From: Mesoplasma coleopterae
Lineage (GTDB): Bacteria; Bacillota_I; Bacilli_A; Mycoplasmatales; Mycoplasmataceae
Direction of reading: 5' to 3'
Assembly: GCF_002804245.1 (NCBI RefSeq)
Contig: NZ_CP024968.1
Coordinates: 434,001 to 498,000 of the forward strand
DNA length: 64,000 nucleotides
Shown: positions 1-9,810 of the stretch, piece after piece
Layout of the letters: each line of letters starts with the position of its first letter
How positions within the stretch are numbered: position 1 is the first letter of the stretch
Program-made: the position numbers and the translations under genes
Notes under the pieces: model-generated
Database searches by the model: none
The model's input: the letters and a program-made list of their open reading frames with translations, nothing else
What the model was told of the DNA's origin: nothing

Positions 1-452
1 ATTAAATAATCTTTAAAGTCAAATTGATAATAATTAGCTGTCGAATTTATTTCAGAAACGTTACCTGTAATTTTTATCTTCATTCCAACAACATAGTTAT
101 TTTGTGTTGCTTGAACATAGAATTTGGAGTTTTTAATTTTCACAATAATATAATTAGTTTTACATTTTATTACTCGTCCTTGTTCTTCTATTACTTGATC
201 TTGCTGAAAAGTATTTGAATTTCAGTACAAGTAAATTAAAAGTAAAATTAAAGCACTAATTATTCAAAAAGCTATAAATGCTTTTCTATACTTTTCTTGT
301 GTATAAAAAAAATAAATTAATAATACTATTGTTAATAATAAGTAAATTACTTCTTTTGAATATATAAAATTATAAATAGTCACAAGTGAAATCAAGAAAG
401 CAAAATATGATATTGATTTAAAATGTAATCAACTTAGTAATCCCTTTTTCAT
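1..452 (-). CDS. comEC: ComEC/Rec2-like DNA-uptake channel protein, N-terminal part
   Basis: Only the first ~150 residues lie in the window; the gene runs off the left edge. With TGA=Trp the frame is open from an ATG at 450-452. The N-terminus has two to three hydrophobic segments (about residues 15-90), then a soluble stretch with KCKTNYIIVKI and GMKIKITGNV, ending in YYQFDFKDYL. This matches the layout of the ComEC N-terminal OB-like domain (DUF4131), which precedes the membrane channel that moves single-stranded DNA across the membrane. It overlaps the upstream small membrane gene by 35 bp, so the two are probably co-transcribed. No clear Shine-Dalgarno is seen; translation coupling is likely. 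Identification rests on the N-terminal pattern only. Confidence 0.7.
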
Positions 453-912
453 ATAAAAATTTGTCATTTTTAGATTCACAGAAAGATTTCACCTCACTTT
501 CAATAATAGAAGAAGGTTTTGACTGATTCAAAATTAGAAACAATTCAGTATTTTCAACATGGCTTAAATTGAAAACTAAAAGATCATTTAATTTTAAATT
601 AGTGTAGTTTATTTTTTCCACATAATTTTCTTTTATATCAAGAATTATATAATCTGTGTCGAGTTGAATTTTAATGGGTTCAAATCAATTTAAATTACTA
701 TTAATATCTTGAAATTCCTTTCAATAGTTTTTATATTTATTTTTAGGTAATTTTTTAGGGTATTTAAAGTCATCAATTGTTGTTTTAAATTCATATCTCA
801 TTTCAAATATAAACATTTCTTTTTTACTTAAGTTATCAAAACTAAAAATACTTGTTATAAAAACAAGAATTAAAATTACGATTGTAGCTAATATGTACTT
901 AGTCTTTTTCAT
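418..912 (-). CDS. small membrane-anchored protein of unknown function
   Basis: A 164-residue protein that is whole only if two TGA codons are read as Trp. It starts MKKTKYILATIVILILVF, a single N-terminal membrane segment (about residues 6-25), so it is probably anchored with the rest outside the cell; there is no lipobox Cys. The remainder is polar and lysine/aspartate rich with no motif I recognise. It lies just downstream of the rbfA terminator and overlaps the start of the comEC-like gene by 35 bp, so the two form their own short unit. A role connected with ComEC is possible from position alone. Confidence 0.6.
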
Positions 913-930
913 ACTAGTTATTAATGAAAA

Positions 931-957
931 AAATAAAAAAATCTACCTAAGTAGATT
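931..957 (-). terminator. rho-independent terminator after rbfA
   Basis: A perfect 7-bp stem (AATCTAC/GTAGATT) with a 4-base loop at 940-957, followed on the minus strand by a T-rich run (A-rich on plus, 931-939). It closes the rdgB-to-rbfA operon. Confidence 0.8.
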
Positions 958-967
958 AATTATTGAA

Positions 968-1318
968 TTATTTATTTACTTTATTTAGAATTTCTTCAAT
1001 TCTATTAGCATTTTCTAAACTTGTATCATATTCGAAAAATAAATCTGGAACAGTTCTTGTATTTAGTTTATGTGCTAATTTCATACGAATTGTTTTTTTG
1101 TTGTCTTCTAATTCACTTGCTATTAATTCTTTTGTTATTTCTTTGTTTAATGGTAAGAATGATCAATAAATTTTAGCTATTTCACTATCATTTGTTAATC
1201 TTACTTCAGCGATTGAAAGAGCTCTTAAAATGTCATTTTTCATTTCTCTTTCAATAATGATTGTAAGTTCTCTTAAGATTGTAGCTTCTTTTCTACCTTT
1301 AATTTTGTGATTTGCCAT
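968..1318 (-). CDS. rbfA: 30S ribosome-binding factor A
   Basis: A 116-residue protein starting MANHKIKGRKEATILREL, the usual size of RbfA. RbfA is a cold-shock assembly factor that binds pre-30S particles near the 5' end of 16S rRNA and aids its maturation. Family features seen are the basic N-terminus with R/K-E-hydrophobic pattern, the central strand VRLTNDSEIAKIYW (one TGA-coded Trp) and the C-terminal region RTVPDLFFEYD, which matches the conserved R-x-x-P-x-L-x-F-x-x-D signature. It is the last gene of the rdgB-trmL-nadD-mtnN-rbfA run, 27 bp after mtnN, and a strong terminator follows. Confidence 0.93.
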
Positions 1319-1345
1319 AAATCCACCTCGAGTTCTATACTATTA

Positions 1346-1996
1346 TTATAATATTTTTTTAAGTATTTCCAAAATTTCTTTTCCTGCAATTTTAATAAAA
1401 TCATTAAATTGGACATTATTTGCATCTTTTTTTCCAATAATATCACTTACAATTTTAATTACACTAAATTCCTTTTCAAATAAATAAGCAGTTTGAGCAT
1501 AGGCAAAACATTCCATATCTAAAATGCTAATTTCATCATCAATTTTTTTCACTAAAGAATTTACTTGATCAATCGAGTGAATAAATATATCAGATGATGC
1601 AATATTCTTAATTTTTGCAGAATCAATTTTATTCATTATTTTTTCTTTATTTGTTTCATAGTATTTTGGCATTCTTGGAACTTGTCCATATGCATAACCA
1701 AAAACTGTTGCATCAGCAACACTATTATAAACTTTATCAACAAGTATAATATCACCTTGTTTTAAACTGTTATCACAACCACCACTAGTTCCAATATTAA
1801 TTATTGAATCAATTTCATATTTAGTTAAAATATATGCTAATTGAGCTGCTGAATTAATTAATCCAACGCCTGTTATACAAAACATAATTTCTTCATTTTT
1901 ATAAATAAGAAATTTTTCTTCTTCTATTTTTTTTAAATTATAAAACGCTATTGAATCTTGTAATTCCTCATGCATAGCTCCAATTATTAATTTCAT
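1346..1996 (-). CDS. mtnN: 5'-methylthioadenosine/S-adenosylhomocysteine nucleosidase
   Basis: A full-length 216-residue enzyme without TGA codons. It hydrolyses SAH and methylthioadenosine to adenine plus the ribosyl product, clearing the by-products of SAM-dependent methylation and salvaging adenine. Seen: IGAMHEEL with the catalytic Glu (E11), the INIGTSGG ribose/phosphate-type loop (about 67-73), DMECFAYAQ with the conserved ribose-binding Glu (E162) and VSDIIG with the catalytic Asp (D185). The start ATG overlaps the stop of nadD/yqeK (TAATG), so translation is coupled. The neighbouring trmL is a SAM-dependent methyltransferase whose product SAH this enzyme would remove. Confidence 0.95.
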   Translation of the reverse strand: MKLIIGAMHEELQDSIAFYNLKKIEEEKFLIYKNEEIMFCITGVGLINSAAQLAYILTKYEIDSIINIGTSGGCDNSLKQGDIILVDKVYNSVADATVFGYAYGQVPRMPKYYETNKEKIMNKIDSAKIKNIASSDIFIHSIDQVNSLVKKIDDEISILDMECFAYAQTAYLFEKEFSVIKIVSDIIGKKDANNVQFNDFIKIAGKEILEILKKIL

Positions 1997-3105
1997 TAAT
2001 TATCTCCTTTTACGTAAAAATTATATGTTTTTAAAAGTTTATCTCCAATAGCTTCAATTCCATGAGTTTTAATTGCTACATCATATTGATTTATTAATAA
2101 TTTAATAAATCCTGTTTTTAAATCTTTAAAACATTCTTCACGATAATATTGAACATCTTCATAATCACGTTCAACACTAATTTTGTCTGCACAAAAAACT
2201 ATCATATCTAATGTTGTCATTTCTTCACAGCCAACTGTATGGTTATAAACTGCATTAATAATTTCTTCATCATTAATTAATCAATCATATTTTAAATGAA
2301 ATGCTCCAGTGTATGAATGTCAAACTGGTTTTGGTTCACCAAGTAAAGCTTTTTCATACTTAGTTAAGTATGCAATTTGCTTTTCTTCTGATCATCTCTT
2401 TGTTATATCATGTAATGTTCCAGCAACTTTTGCTTTTTGTGGGTCAATATTGTTTAATTCAGCTAATTTAGCAGCCATTTCTCCAACGTTTAAACAATGT
2501 TGGTATCTTTGTTCATCCATAAATGGTTTCATTCTTATATCTAGATATAATAAGTGATAATTAATGTAATCGTTAACTTTTGGAATTAATAATTTTAAAT
2601 CTTCAAGTTCTCTTATTTTAGTTGAACTTAAATAATTGTTTTCAAAATAATAAATTGGCAAGTTGTATTTTTGCGCAACTTCTTTTTTGTAATTATTGCT
2701 TCTTTCAAAAACAATAAAATTAACCAAATTAATTAATTCATCAAAATTATTTCATTCTTCTAAACGATTCAAATTATCAGAACCTATTACAAAAGAAAAA
2801 TCATAATAAGGATACATTTTTTTAAAATGAGAAACAGTTTCATAAGTTGTTGTTACTCTTTGATTATTCATTTCAAATTGATCAATTTTAATGTAATCTT
2901 CATTTTCAAAAATTAAATTAAGTAAATTAAGTCTTTCTTCATTTGATGTTTTAGTTGAAGATTTGAAAGGATTTAAGAAGGTAGGGATTATTCAAACTTC
3001 TTCAAAACCTAATTTATCATGACATGCTTTAGCCATATTAAAATGGTCAGTATGGACAGGATCAAAACTACCACCAAAAAGTGCTATTTTTTTATTATTT
3101 TTCAT
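1996..3105 (-). CDS. nadD: nicotinate-nucleotide adenylyltransferase fused to HD-domain (YqeK-like) phosphohydrolase
   Basis: A 369-residue two-domain protein. The N-terminal ~190 residues are NadD: IALFGGSFDPVHTDH (residues 7-21) is the nucleotidyltransferase GGSFDPxHxxH motif, and LSSTKIRE (about 159-166) is the SSTxIR ATP-binding motif. It joins ATP and nicotinate mononucleotide in NAD synthesis. The C-terminal half has RYQHCLNVGEMA (His about 203), GTLHDITK (HD at 231-232) and further on CADKIS, as in YqeK-type HD phosphohydrolases that in Firmicutes are encoded by the next gene. The fusion is known in other Mollicutes. It overlaps trmL by 11 bp and mtnN by one base. Confidence 0.93.
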
Positions 3106-3634
3106 CTTTTCATCTTTCACTCATAATGTAATCTTTACCTTTTTGAACTTCGGTTTTACTTAAAGTTGGGTAATCTCATTGTCTTAAAATTTCATAAGTT
3201 ACAATTCCAACAGTATTAGCTACATTAATGCTTCTTGTTTGAGGTGACATTGGCAGTCTAAAAGTGTTTTTATAATTATCTTTTATTATTTGTTTTGGAA
3301 TTCCTGTTGATTCTTTACCAAACATTACAAAAACAGGTTTCTCATATGAATTAAAATCAAAATCACTATGAGGTTTTTCTCCATATCTTGAAATGCAGAA
3401 TAAATCAATACTTGGATTTTTTTCACAAAAATCTTCTCAATCATCGTATAACTCATATTCAACTAAATCAAAAGTACCTGCACTTGCACGATTTAACTCC
3501 TCTTTTTTGAATATAAAACCTAATGGTTCAATAATATGTAATTTAGCATTAGTAGCAACACATGTTCTAATGATAGCTGCAACATTTTGAGCTATTTCTG
3601 GTTCGTATAAAACTATATTAACTTGTCTTTCCAT
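3095..3634 (-). CDS. trmL: tRNA (cytidine/uridine-34-2'-O)-methyltransferase, SPOUT family
   Basis: A 179-residue SpoU/SPOUT protein of TrmL (YibK) type, which methylates the wobble-base ribose in tRNA-Leu using SAM. Seen: MERQVNIVLYEPEIAQNVAAI (family: P-x-I-x-x-N-x-A/G-x-I-x-R), IRTCVATNAKLHIIEP, the SAM-knot FVMFGKESTGIP (family F-G-x-E-x-x-G-L-P) and the C-terminal motif MSPQTRSINVANTVGI (family R-S-L-N-x-x-x-x-x-x). Two TGA codons read as Trp. Its stop lies 11 bp inside nadD and its ATG overlaps the rdgB stop (TAATG), so it is an inner gene of a tightly packed operon. Confidence 0.9.
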
Positions 3635-4230
3635 TATTTAATTTCCTTTTCAATTATTTTCTTAATTTCATTTAGTGCATATGCTCTTGCAGAACAATTT
3701 ATCTTTTCTTCTTCAGTTAATTCAGCGCAATAAACATTGAATGGTTCTGGTTTAAAAATATAGTCATAACCAAAAGTATGATCTGACACTTTTAATTCTT
3801 CTCCCATAACACCTTTAGTAACACCTAAAGCTTCAAAACTTTCATTTTGATTGCAATTACAAATTACAATTGCAGTTTGCATGCTCATATTTTTGTTATC
3901 TGAATTTTCTGTTTTTTTCATTATCATTTTACATATCTCTTTAAAATCAGTTACTGGATATGCTCATCTTCTTGAATAAACTCCCGGAAAACCATCAAGT
4001 GCATCAAAAAAATAACCAGTATCATCTCCAATAGCTCAGCCATTAATATATTTTGAAAGTGCTTCAGCTTTAATTTTTGCGTTCTCTAATAAAGTTTCAC
4101 CATTTTCTTCTGGTTCAACATATTCTGGTAAGTCTTTAACACTTTTTATTTCATAATCAGGTAGTAGCATTTTAAATTCTTTGATTTTACCCTCATTATT
4201 GGTAGCTATTCATAATTCTTTTTTATTCAT
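3634..4230 (-). CDS. rdgB: non-canonical purine NTP pyrophosphatase (Ham1/RdgB family)
   Basis: A 198-residue house-cleaning enzyme that hydrolyses ITP/XTP-type nucleotides to the monophosphates. Seen: ELWIATNNEGKIKEFK (family: A-T-x-N-x-x-K-x-x-E), EENGETLLENAKIKAEAL (family: E-x-G-x-T-F-x-E-N-A-x-x-K-A), IGDDTGYFFDALDGFPGVYS (family: D-D-S-G-L-x-V-x-A-L-x-G-x-P-G-x-x-S, here Thr for Ser) and FGYDYIFKPE (family G-Y-D-P-x-F, here Tyr for Pro). Four Trp are encoded by TGA in the N-terminal half. It is the first gene of the five-gene operon ending with rbfA; the ATG at 4228-4230 has AAAGG upstream. Confidence 0.9.
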
Positions 4231-4292
4231 GACTGCCTTTCTGAGATAATTTGATAATATATATTATATATTTTAGAGGTTTAGGTATAAAA
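4231..4292. promoter_or_regulatory. divergent promoter region between rdgB and the kinase gene
   Basis: This 62-bp gap separates divergently transcribed genes and must hold promoters for both. It is almost pure A/T around 4247-4274 with several overlapping TATAAT-like hexamers on both strands. I could not single out one -35/-10 pair for either direction. A Shine-Dalgarno-like AGAGGT near 4275 serves the plus-strand gene. Confidence 0.4.
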
Positions 4293-5057
4293 ATGAAAGC
4301 AGTTCACGGTTTAAGTAATAAAATATTTATTAAAGAAAAAAAAATAATTAAAGAATCTTATCCATATGTTGATAAATACCTTGATAGAGTTAATGAAATT
4401 AAGGTTTATGAACAATTAAATTATTTGAAAAATGATTTTATGATTATACCTTTTGAATGAAAACTTAATAAAACACAATTGACATCTAAAACTGAATTTT
4501 TTGATAATGCTATAACTCTTCATGAAACAGATATATGTGTTAATAAGATGAAATCAATAATTAAAATAATTAGTAAAATTCATAATCTAGAATTGATTAA
4601 TATAAAGACATTTGATCCTAAAGAATTCTTAAATTTCTTTATTAAAAATACAAAAGAGTGTTTGTATGATTTAGATTTTATAAAAGAGCAAGTTAACTCA
4701 ATAATAGATAATTATTGAAGTGATAAGTCTAAACCTGTTTTTTCTCACAATGACTTAGTAAAAGGTAATTTTATTAATTATAAAAAAGGGTGAAAAGTAA
4801 TTGATTTTGAGTATGCAATGTATAATCACTATTTATTTGATTATGCTAGTTTCGTAAGTGAATCTTTAAATAAAAAAAGATGAAATGTATTTTTAAATTT
4901 ATTAAATTTATCTCAAACAGAATTAAATAAAATAACTGATTTGATTTTATATCAAAATTACTTATGAATTTATTGGGCAAGTTATATGTTTGAACAAACT
5001 AACGATCAAATTTTTAAAGATATAGCCAAAGAAAAATTTGAAAATATAAAATCTTAG
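4293..5057 (+). CDS. choline/ethanolamine kinase-like phosphotransferase (LicA/APH fold)
   Basis: A 254-residue plus-strand gene, intact with TGA=Trp. It carries the kinase-fold signatures FSHNDLVKGNFI (family H-N/G-D-L-x-x-x-N, catalytic Asp and metal-binding Asn) and KVIDFEYA (family I-D-F/W-E-Y, metal Asp), the pattern of choline kinase, LicA and related aminoglycoside-phosphotransferase enzymes. A role in phosphorylating choline or a similar small alcohol for lipid or glycan head groups is inferred; substrate unknown. I chose ATG 4293 (MKAVHGLSNKIF) because the AGAGGT box precedes it; a longer in-frame start at 4251 is less likely. Its stop overlaps by two bases the stop of the convergent acyltransferase gene. 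Confidence 0.75.
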
Positions 5058-5073
5058 CTTTTAACTAAGATTT
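5049..5073. terminator. hairpin shared by two convergent gene ends
   Basis: A perfect 9-bp stem (AAATCTTAG/CTAAGATTT) with 7-base loop, followed on plus by T7. Both stop codons (TAG plus, TAA minus) lie inside the left arm and the last codons of the minus gene are in the hairpin. A near-identical hairpin recurs at 6227-6251. Confidence 0.8.
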
Positions 5074-6133
5074 TTTTATATTTTTGATTTATAAAATGAA
5101 TTGTTGCCCAAAGAGATATATTTAAATATTTTGAAACAAAGCCATGCGGATACATTATTAAAAGAGCAAATGCTTCTGTAATAAGCCATGTAATTAAAGC
5201 TATAAAGAAATTTAATTCATATAGGCCTAAACTATTTGAGTTTTTAAAAACTTTGCTTCAAATAAATTGGTTCATTATGATCTCAAAAATAAAGTGAAAT
5301 AAATAAACTGGCAATAAAGTTTTAGCAATTAAATTAATAAACTTTTTCTCTTCAATATAAACATTTGTAATTAAAATAAACACAAATATGCTAAATATAA
5401 CAGGAAAAGGTGTCATTGGTGAATCAAATCCTAATAGTTTAGAAATATTAAAATCTATTCAAAATTGCATTATTTTAAAAATAAAAGAGAATACAACAAA
5501 CGTAAAACAAACAATTATTGAAGCTTTTATAACACTTTTATTTTTTATTTGTTCTTTTAGAAAAAAAGTCATCCATATACCTACCAAATAGACAGACAAA
5601 AAACCTATTATTGTTCCGGCGTTAAATAACTCGTTATTGTTAGATTTTATAAAAGCAAATCTCATAAATAAAAGAAATATAATTCCTGTTAAGCTAACCA
5701 ATTTATTAACATTTTTTATACCATGAACTAATATTGGAGAAATAGATTTAATAATCAAAAAAGATCATAAATATCATCAATCTCTTCCTCCAAAAGTTAA
5801 AGTTCTACTTATACTAATATCAACATTTAAGCCAGAAACAAAAATAATAACCAAAATAACACATATAACTCAATATAAGAAAGTGTCTATGCCAAATTTA
5901 AAAAAACCTCTTAAATCTTGTTTAGATGAAATAGTTGCAAGATAAGCAGATATCAAAATAAAAATAGGGACAGGGGAAGCAATTACTACTGAAAAAATAC
6001 TAAAAATTCAACTATCAAATTGACTGAAATTTTCGTTAAAAACACTTCCCTGATGCAAATATTGATGATATAAAACAACAAATATAGATAAAAATATTTT
6101 TAATATATCAAACGCTGAATTTCTTTTTTTCAT
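5054..6133 (-). CDS. membrane acyltransferase (acyltransferase-3 family)
   Basis: A 359-residue, strongly hydrophobic protein with about ten membrane segments. The N-terminus SAFDILKIFLSIFVVLYHQ fits the acyltransferase-3 (OafA/WecH-like) pattern in which a His in the first helix is catalytic; GRDWWYLWSFLIIK resembles the family W-Y-L/F-x-x-L/Y motif. Such enzymes acylate sugars, glycolipids or other envelope molecules at the membrane. About eight Trp are encoded by TGA. It lies between a kinase-like gene and a PAP2 phosphatase. The usual Arg of the D-x-x-R start motif is replaced (DILK), so activity is not certain. Confidence 0.72.
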
Positions 6134-6226
6134 TATAGCCCCTTTAAAATATTTATTAAGTATATTTAAAGTCAGAAAAAATAAAATAACAAGTCTTGAA
6201 TTTTAGTCAAAAATCTATTTTAAAAC

Positions 6227-6251
6227 AAATCTTAGTTTTTAACTAAGATTT
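6227..6251. terminator. second copy of the 9-bp-stem hairpin, at the PAP2 gene end
   Basis: Same arms (AAATCTTAG/CTAAGATTT) as at 5049-5073, one loop-base difference. The PAP2 stop codon (6232-6234) is in the left arm. T7 follows on plus; on minus it is followed by GTTTTAAAAT. Confidence 0.7.
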
Positions 6252-7341
6252 TTTTATTTACTATTTTATTAACTATAACTATTGATAAATAAGAACATAT
6301 AATAATTCACATTCAAGTAAATGTTGTATCAGTAAGTCAGTGACTTCCATTAATTAAAAATGATATAACTAAAAATAATTGATGTACAAAGAATAAATAA
6401 ATTCCAATTATTTTTCCTTTTGACAAATTATTTGGATTTTTAAAATCAATTATAAAAATAAATGCAAATCCACACATTCCCATTTGAGCCATGTGTCCTG
6501 ATGGAAAAGCATTAGAATTAAATAATTTTTCAAGAGATCAATCTATTTTATTTGGATTACCAATTAAACCATTAAAAATTCATCAAGGTTGAAAACCATC
6601 TGGTGATTTAATTCAATTTGGATTAAATTTTATCGCAATTCCATATTTGTCTTCAAACATGTTTACTCTTTCTTTCAAAACAGCTTCAATTGAGTTATAG
6701 TAATCTCTTCCCATCAAGATTTTTAATGATCCTACTAATCCATAAGCTAAAAAGAAAAAAACAATTAGTTGAATACATTTAACTCAGTATTTATTTTCAT
6801 AAAAAAATGGTTTTTTAAATCAAACTAATTTTGCATATAATAGTACGCTTATTAATATAAAGAATTGTAAAATAACTATGATAACTAACAATATTCTAAA
6901 ATCTTTTGCACTAATAAATTTTTTTATATTAAATTTCAAGATATTTCCTTCAATAGTTTCAACCGTCATATTAAATTTTCATGAACTACTTACTTTTAAA
7001 AACATAAAAATAAATCATGTAATCAATATCAAAACAAAAAATATTCAAGATCAAAAGTCTTTGTCTACTCCTTTTTTCTTATTTAGATTTATTAAAATAT
7101 ATTCTATTATAATAAAGGCTATCAATGCAAAAACAATGTATAAATCTGTGTAACCTGATTGTAAATAATAAATTGAAGGATATTTTAGAAAATCAATTTT
7201 TAATAACTGTGCAAATATTTCCATTATTTCATAATCGTAAAATGAAGAAAATATGAAAAAAAATAAGTTAAGTAAAAAAATACCTATCAGAGGATAAATA
7301 ATAAATTTATTTAGTTTATTTTTTTCCCTTAAAAATTCCAT
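6232..7341 (-). CDS. PAP2-family membrane phosphatase
   Basis: A 369-residue multi-membrane-span protein bearing the three PAP2 signature blocks: LKILMGRDYY (family K-x6-R-P), NAFPSGHMAQ (P-S-G-H) and INGSHWLTDT (S-R-x5-H-x3-D; here G for R). PAP2 enzymes remove phosphate from phosphatidate, undecaprenyl-PP-like lipids or PG-phosphate. About a dozen Trp are encoded by TGA. Start MEFLREKNKLNKFI. Its C-terminus KKILVKN is nearly the same as that of the neighbouring acyltransferase because both are written in the same hairpin. A lipid-phosphate role is likely; the substrate cannot be told. Confidence 0.82.
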
Positions 7342-7385
7342 TTCTTTGATTATTCCTTAAGCATCGTTTAAGTTTTATTGTAGAC

Positions 7386-7402
7386 AAAAAAAAAAAAAAA
7401 AA
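7386..7402. repeat. A17 homopolymer tract between PAP2 and AEC genes
   Basis: Seventeen A in a row on plus (T17 on minus) in the 92-bp gap after the AEC transporter. On minus it follows a weak AT-only stem, so it may be the U-tract of a poor terminator for the transporter gene. Such tracts vary in length between isolates. Confidence 0.7.
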
Positions 7403-7433
7403 CAATTTTTTGATAAAAAAATGTTTTTGCGTA

Positions 7434-8564
7434 TTATGAGAAAAAACTTGTGGCACCAATAGCAGATGATATTAGTATTCAAAATGGTATTGTAATTATA
7501 CTTGTTAAAATTGTCAAAGTACCTACATGAGAGGCGATTTTTGGTTCTTTATTGTAAATAATTGCATAACCTACGATTGTGTTTGCTGTTGGTGAAGCTA
7601 TGATTGCTACACATAATACAAATGCTAGTGAAGTTATACCTTTTCCAGTGGTTATTTTAAGTAATAAACTAAATATGATAAATAATACAACGCAAATTAA
7701 TGGTGTAATTATATTTTTAACAAAAGTAGCTCATCAAATTAATCATGATTGGAAAGATTCCTTAATTTGACTCTTTGCTAAAACTGCTCCCATTGAAAAT
7801 CATGCAAGCGGACTAGCTAATGGAGCTAATATGCTTAATATTTGACTTAAACCAGGAATAAATTTATCTACTCTGCTTATTGAATAATACGTATTGTCTA
7901 TGTGTATTACTTTCACACCTGGAATTAATTGAAATAATCATAAAAATATTCCTATAAATGTAGCTATTATAACTGGGTTTTTAAAAACCTTAAGCATATT
8001 CATAAATGAAAACTTTTGATTTTCATCTAACAAACTATTTCGTACTTCGTTTTCATCATATCTTTTCTTTTTCATTATATTATCCGCTGCTGAATACATG
8101 AAAATTCAGAAACCAATTAAAAATAATGATGAATATAAATCTATTGACTGCTGTTGATCAGCTGGAGATATTGCTTTTATAATCATTACACCAAAATAAA
8201 CTGCTGATGAAAAAGCAACACTCATTCCTAATGTATCTTGTAGTGATTTTGTTTTACCTATGAAAAAATATTTGGATCCAAAGGTTAAACTTGTATAAAA
8301 TATAAAACCTAAAATTGCTACAAAAATAGATTCTCAAATATAATCAGTATTTATATCAATTAAAAAACTTTTAAGTGCTAATGCAGGCAATGCTGCATAT
8401 AAAATTATCTTAACAACAACTTTTTCTCAATCAGCAAAAATGAGTGTTTTTCTTTCAAATATAAAACCTATAAAAATAATAAACGATGCAGCTATCAGAA
8501 TACTTCAAAAATTAAAATTTGATAATACGTCTATCATAGCTTTTACTGAACCACTATAAAACAT
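7434..8564 (-). CDS. AEC-family (auxin efflux carrier/malate permease-like) transporter
   Basis: A 376-residue integral membrane protein, with about ten predicted spans in two halves around a hydrophilic central loop (KKKRYDENEVRN, about residue 190). Features of the AEC family: KIILYAALPALALKSF (the N-P-A-L-like segment of helix 2), SIVLAPLASPLAWFSMGA-like region LAPLASPLAWFSMG in the second half, and the C-terminal repeat VAIIASPTANTIVGYAI (family: P-x-A-x-x-x). The family exports or imports organic acids such as malate; substrate unknown here. Shine-Dalgarno GGAGA precedes the ATG. Single-gene unit between its own upstream gap and the A17 tract. Confidence 0.82.
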
Positions 8565-8632
8565 TTTTTTTCTCCAAAACTATATTTATATCAATTATAA
8601 AGTATTAATAATTTAATAAGTTATATAAATAT

Positions 8633-8655
8633 AAAAAAAATGAACCTTTGGTCCA
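8633..8655 (-). terminator. terminator after the Xaa-Pro peptidase gene
   Basis: On minus, TGGACC-AAA-GGTTCA (one G-U pair) at 8641-8655 is followed by T8 (plus 8633-8640). It lies just after the stop of the peptidase gene. Confidence 0.75.
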
Positions 8656-8661
8656 CTTTGA

Positions 8662-9735
8662 TTAAAATTTAAGTTTTACTAGTTCTCTTGTTGCTGAAGT
8701 TAGCATTCTGTAACCATCTTTTAAAACCAAGATATCATCTTCAATTCTAACTCCACCTAATCCTGGAATATAAATACCTGGTTCAATTGTTAAAGTCATG
8801 TTTTCTTTTAAAACAGTATTTCCTGCAGCTGAAGCGTATGGTTCTTCATGAATTTCAACTCCATAACCATGACCTAAACCATGAGTAAAGTATCCTGCGT
8901 ATCCTCTTTTTTCAATAAAATCATACACTTGTTTATGTATCTCTCCAGCATTAACACCCTCAGATACTAAACTTATTCCCAACGATTGTGCTTCATAAAC
9001 TGCATTATAAATGTCTTCTAATTTAGGGTCAATTTCACCAATAGCAATAGTTCTAGTTTGATCTGAACAATACCCATTATAATAACATCCCATATCAATA
9101 GTTACAAGATCTCCGATTTCAATTTTTTTGTCAGTTGGAACAGCATGAGGCATACTTCCGTTTACACCAGATGCAATAATAGTATCAAATGAAATTTTCT
9201 CAGCACCTTTTACTAAGAATTCATTATCTATAAATCTTTGTAATTCTTTTTCAGTCATTCCTGGTTTTACGTAGTCAAGAATTGCTTCAAAAACTTCATT
9301 TGTAATATCACAAGCCTTTTGCAACTGTTCAATTTCTCATTCATCTTTAACAATTCTAATTTCAGAACAATTTATTGGTACTAAAGTTTGATCTGCAAAA
9401 ATTGAAGTATATTTTTCAAAATCTGCATAATGTACTCAATCTGATTCAAATCCTAATTTTTTAACATTATGTTGTTTTAATATTTCTTTTATTTGAGTAA
9501 ATAAATTGTTTGAGAATTCCTTAATTTCTATTTCAGCTGGAATATTTTTTGAATTTCTTGCAGCTGTAATGTATCTTCCATCAACTAATAAATAACTTTT
9601 TGTTTTAGTTATTAATAAATATCCTAATGAAGATTTAAATCTTGAAAATCAATATCTGTTTTCAGGTGAGTAAAATAAAATTGCTTCTGCTGAATTAGAG
9701 TCTAATAATTGATTTATTATTTCTTGTTTTTTCAT
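8662..9735 (-). CDS. pepQ: Xaa-Pro aminopeptidase/dipeptidase (M24 family)
   Basis: A 357-residue creatinase-fold metallopeptidase that cleaves N-terminal residues before proline. The N-terminal ~125 residues form the creatinase-N domain; the catalytic domain has the five metal ligands of M24B: VTIDMGCYYNGYCSDQTR (two Asp), THGLGHGYG (His), TIEPGIY (Glu) and VRIEDDILV (Glu). IHEEPYAS supplies the second conserved His. Three Trp are TGA. Start ATG 9733-9735 (MKKQEIINQL) has AAGGAG eight bases upstream. PepP versus PepQ cannot be decided by eye. Likely role is recycling proline from imported peptides. Confidence 0.93.
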
Positions 9736-9783
9736 AAGTGCTCCTTGTTTTAAATTAATTTTAAATTAAATTTTTATTTAAAT

Positions 9784-9810
9784 AAAAAAATAAAATAGTT
9801 AAAACTATTT
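9784..9810 (-). terminator. terminator of rpmG
   Basis: AAATAGT-TAAA-ACTATTT (9793-9810) with a T-rich run on minus (A7 on plus, 9784-9790). The TAG stop of rpmG lies in the stem. Confidence 0.75.

Noticed and set aside
4247-4274. AT palindrome between rdgB and the kinase gene as an operator
   Set aside because: It consists of A and T only and is expected by chance in such a promoter region.
6134-6226. Promoter for the acyltransferase gene
   Set aside because: A TTGACT exists but no -10 at suitable spacing; too weak to list.
7579-7770. Plus-strand open frame inside the AEC transporter region
   Set aside because: It is antisense to a full-length transporter with a clear Shine-Dalgarno and family motifs.
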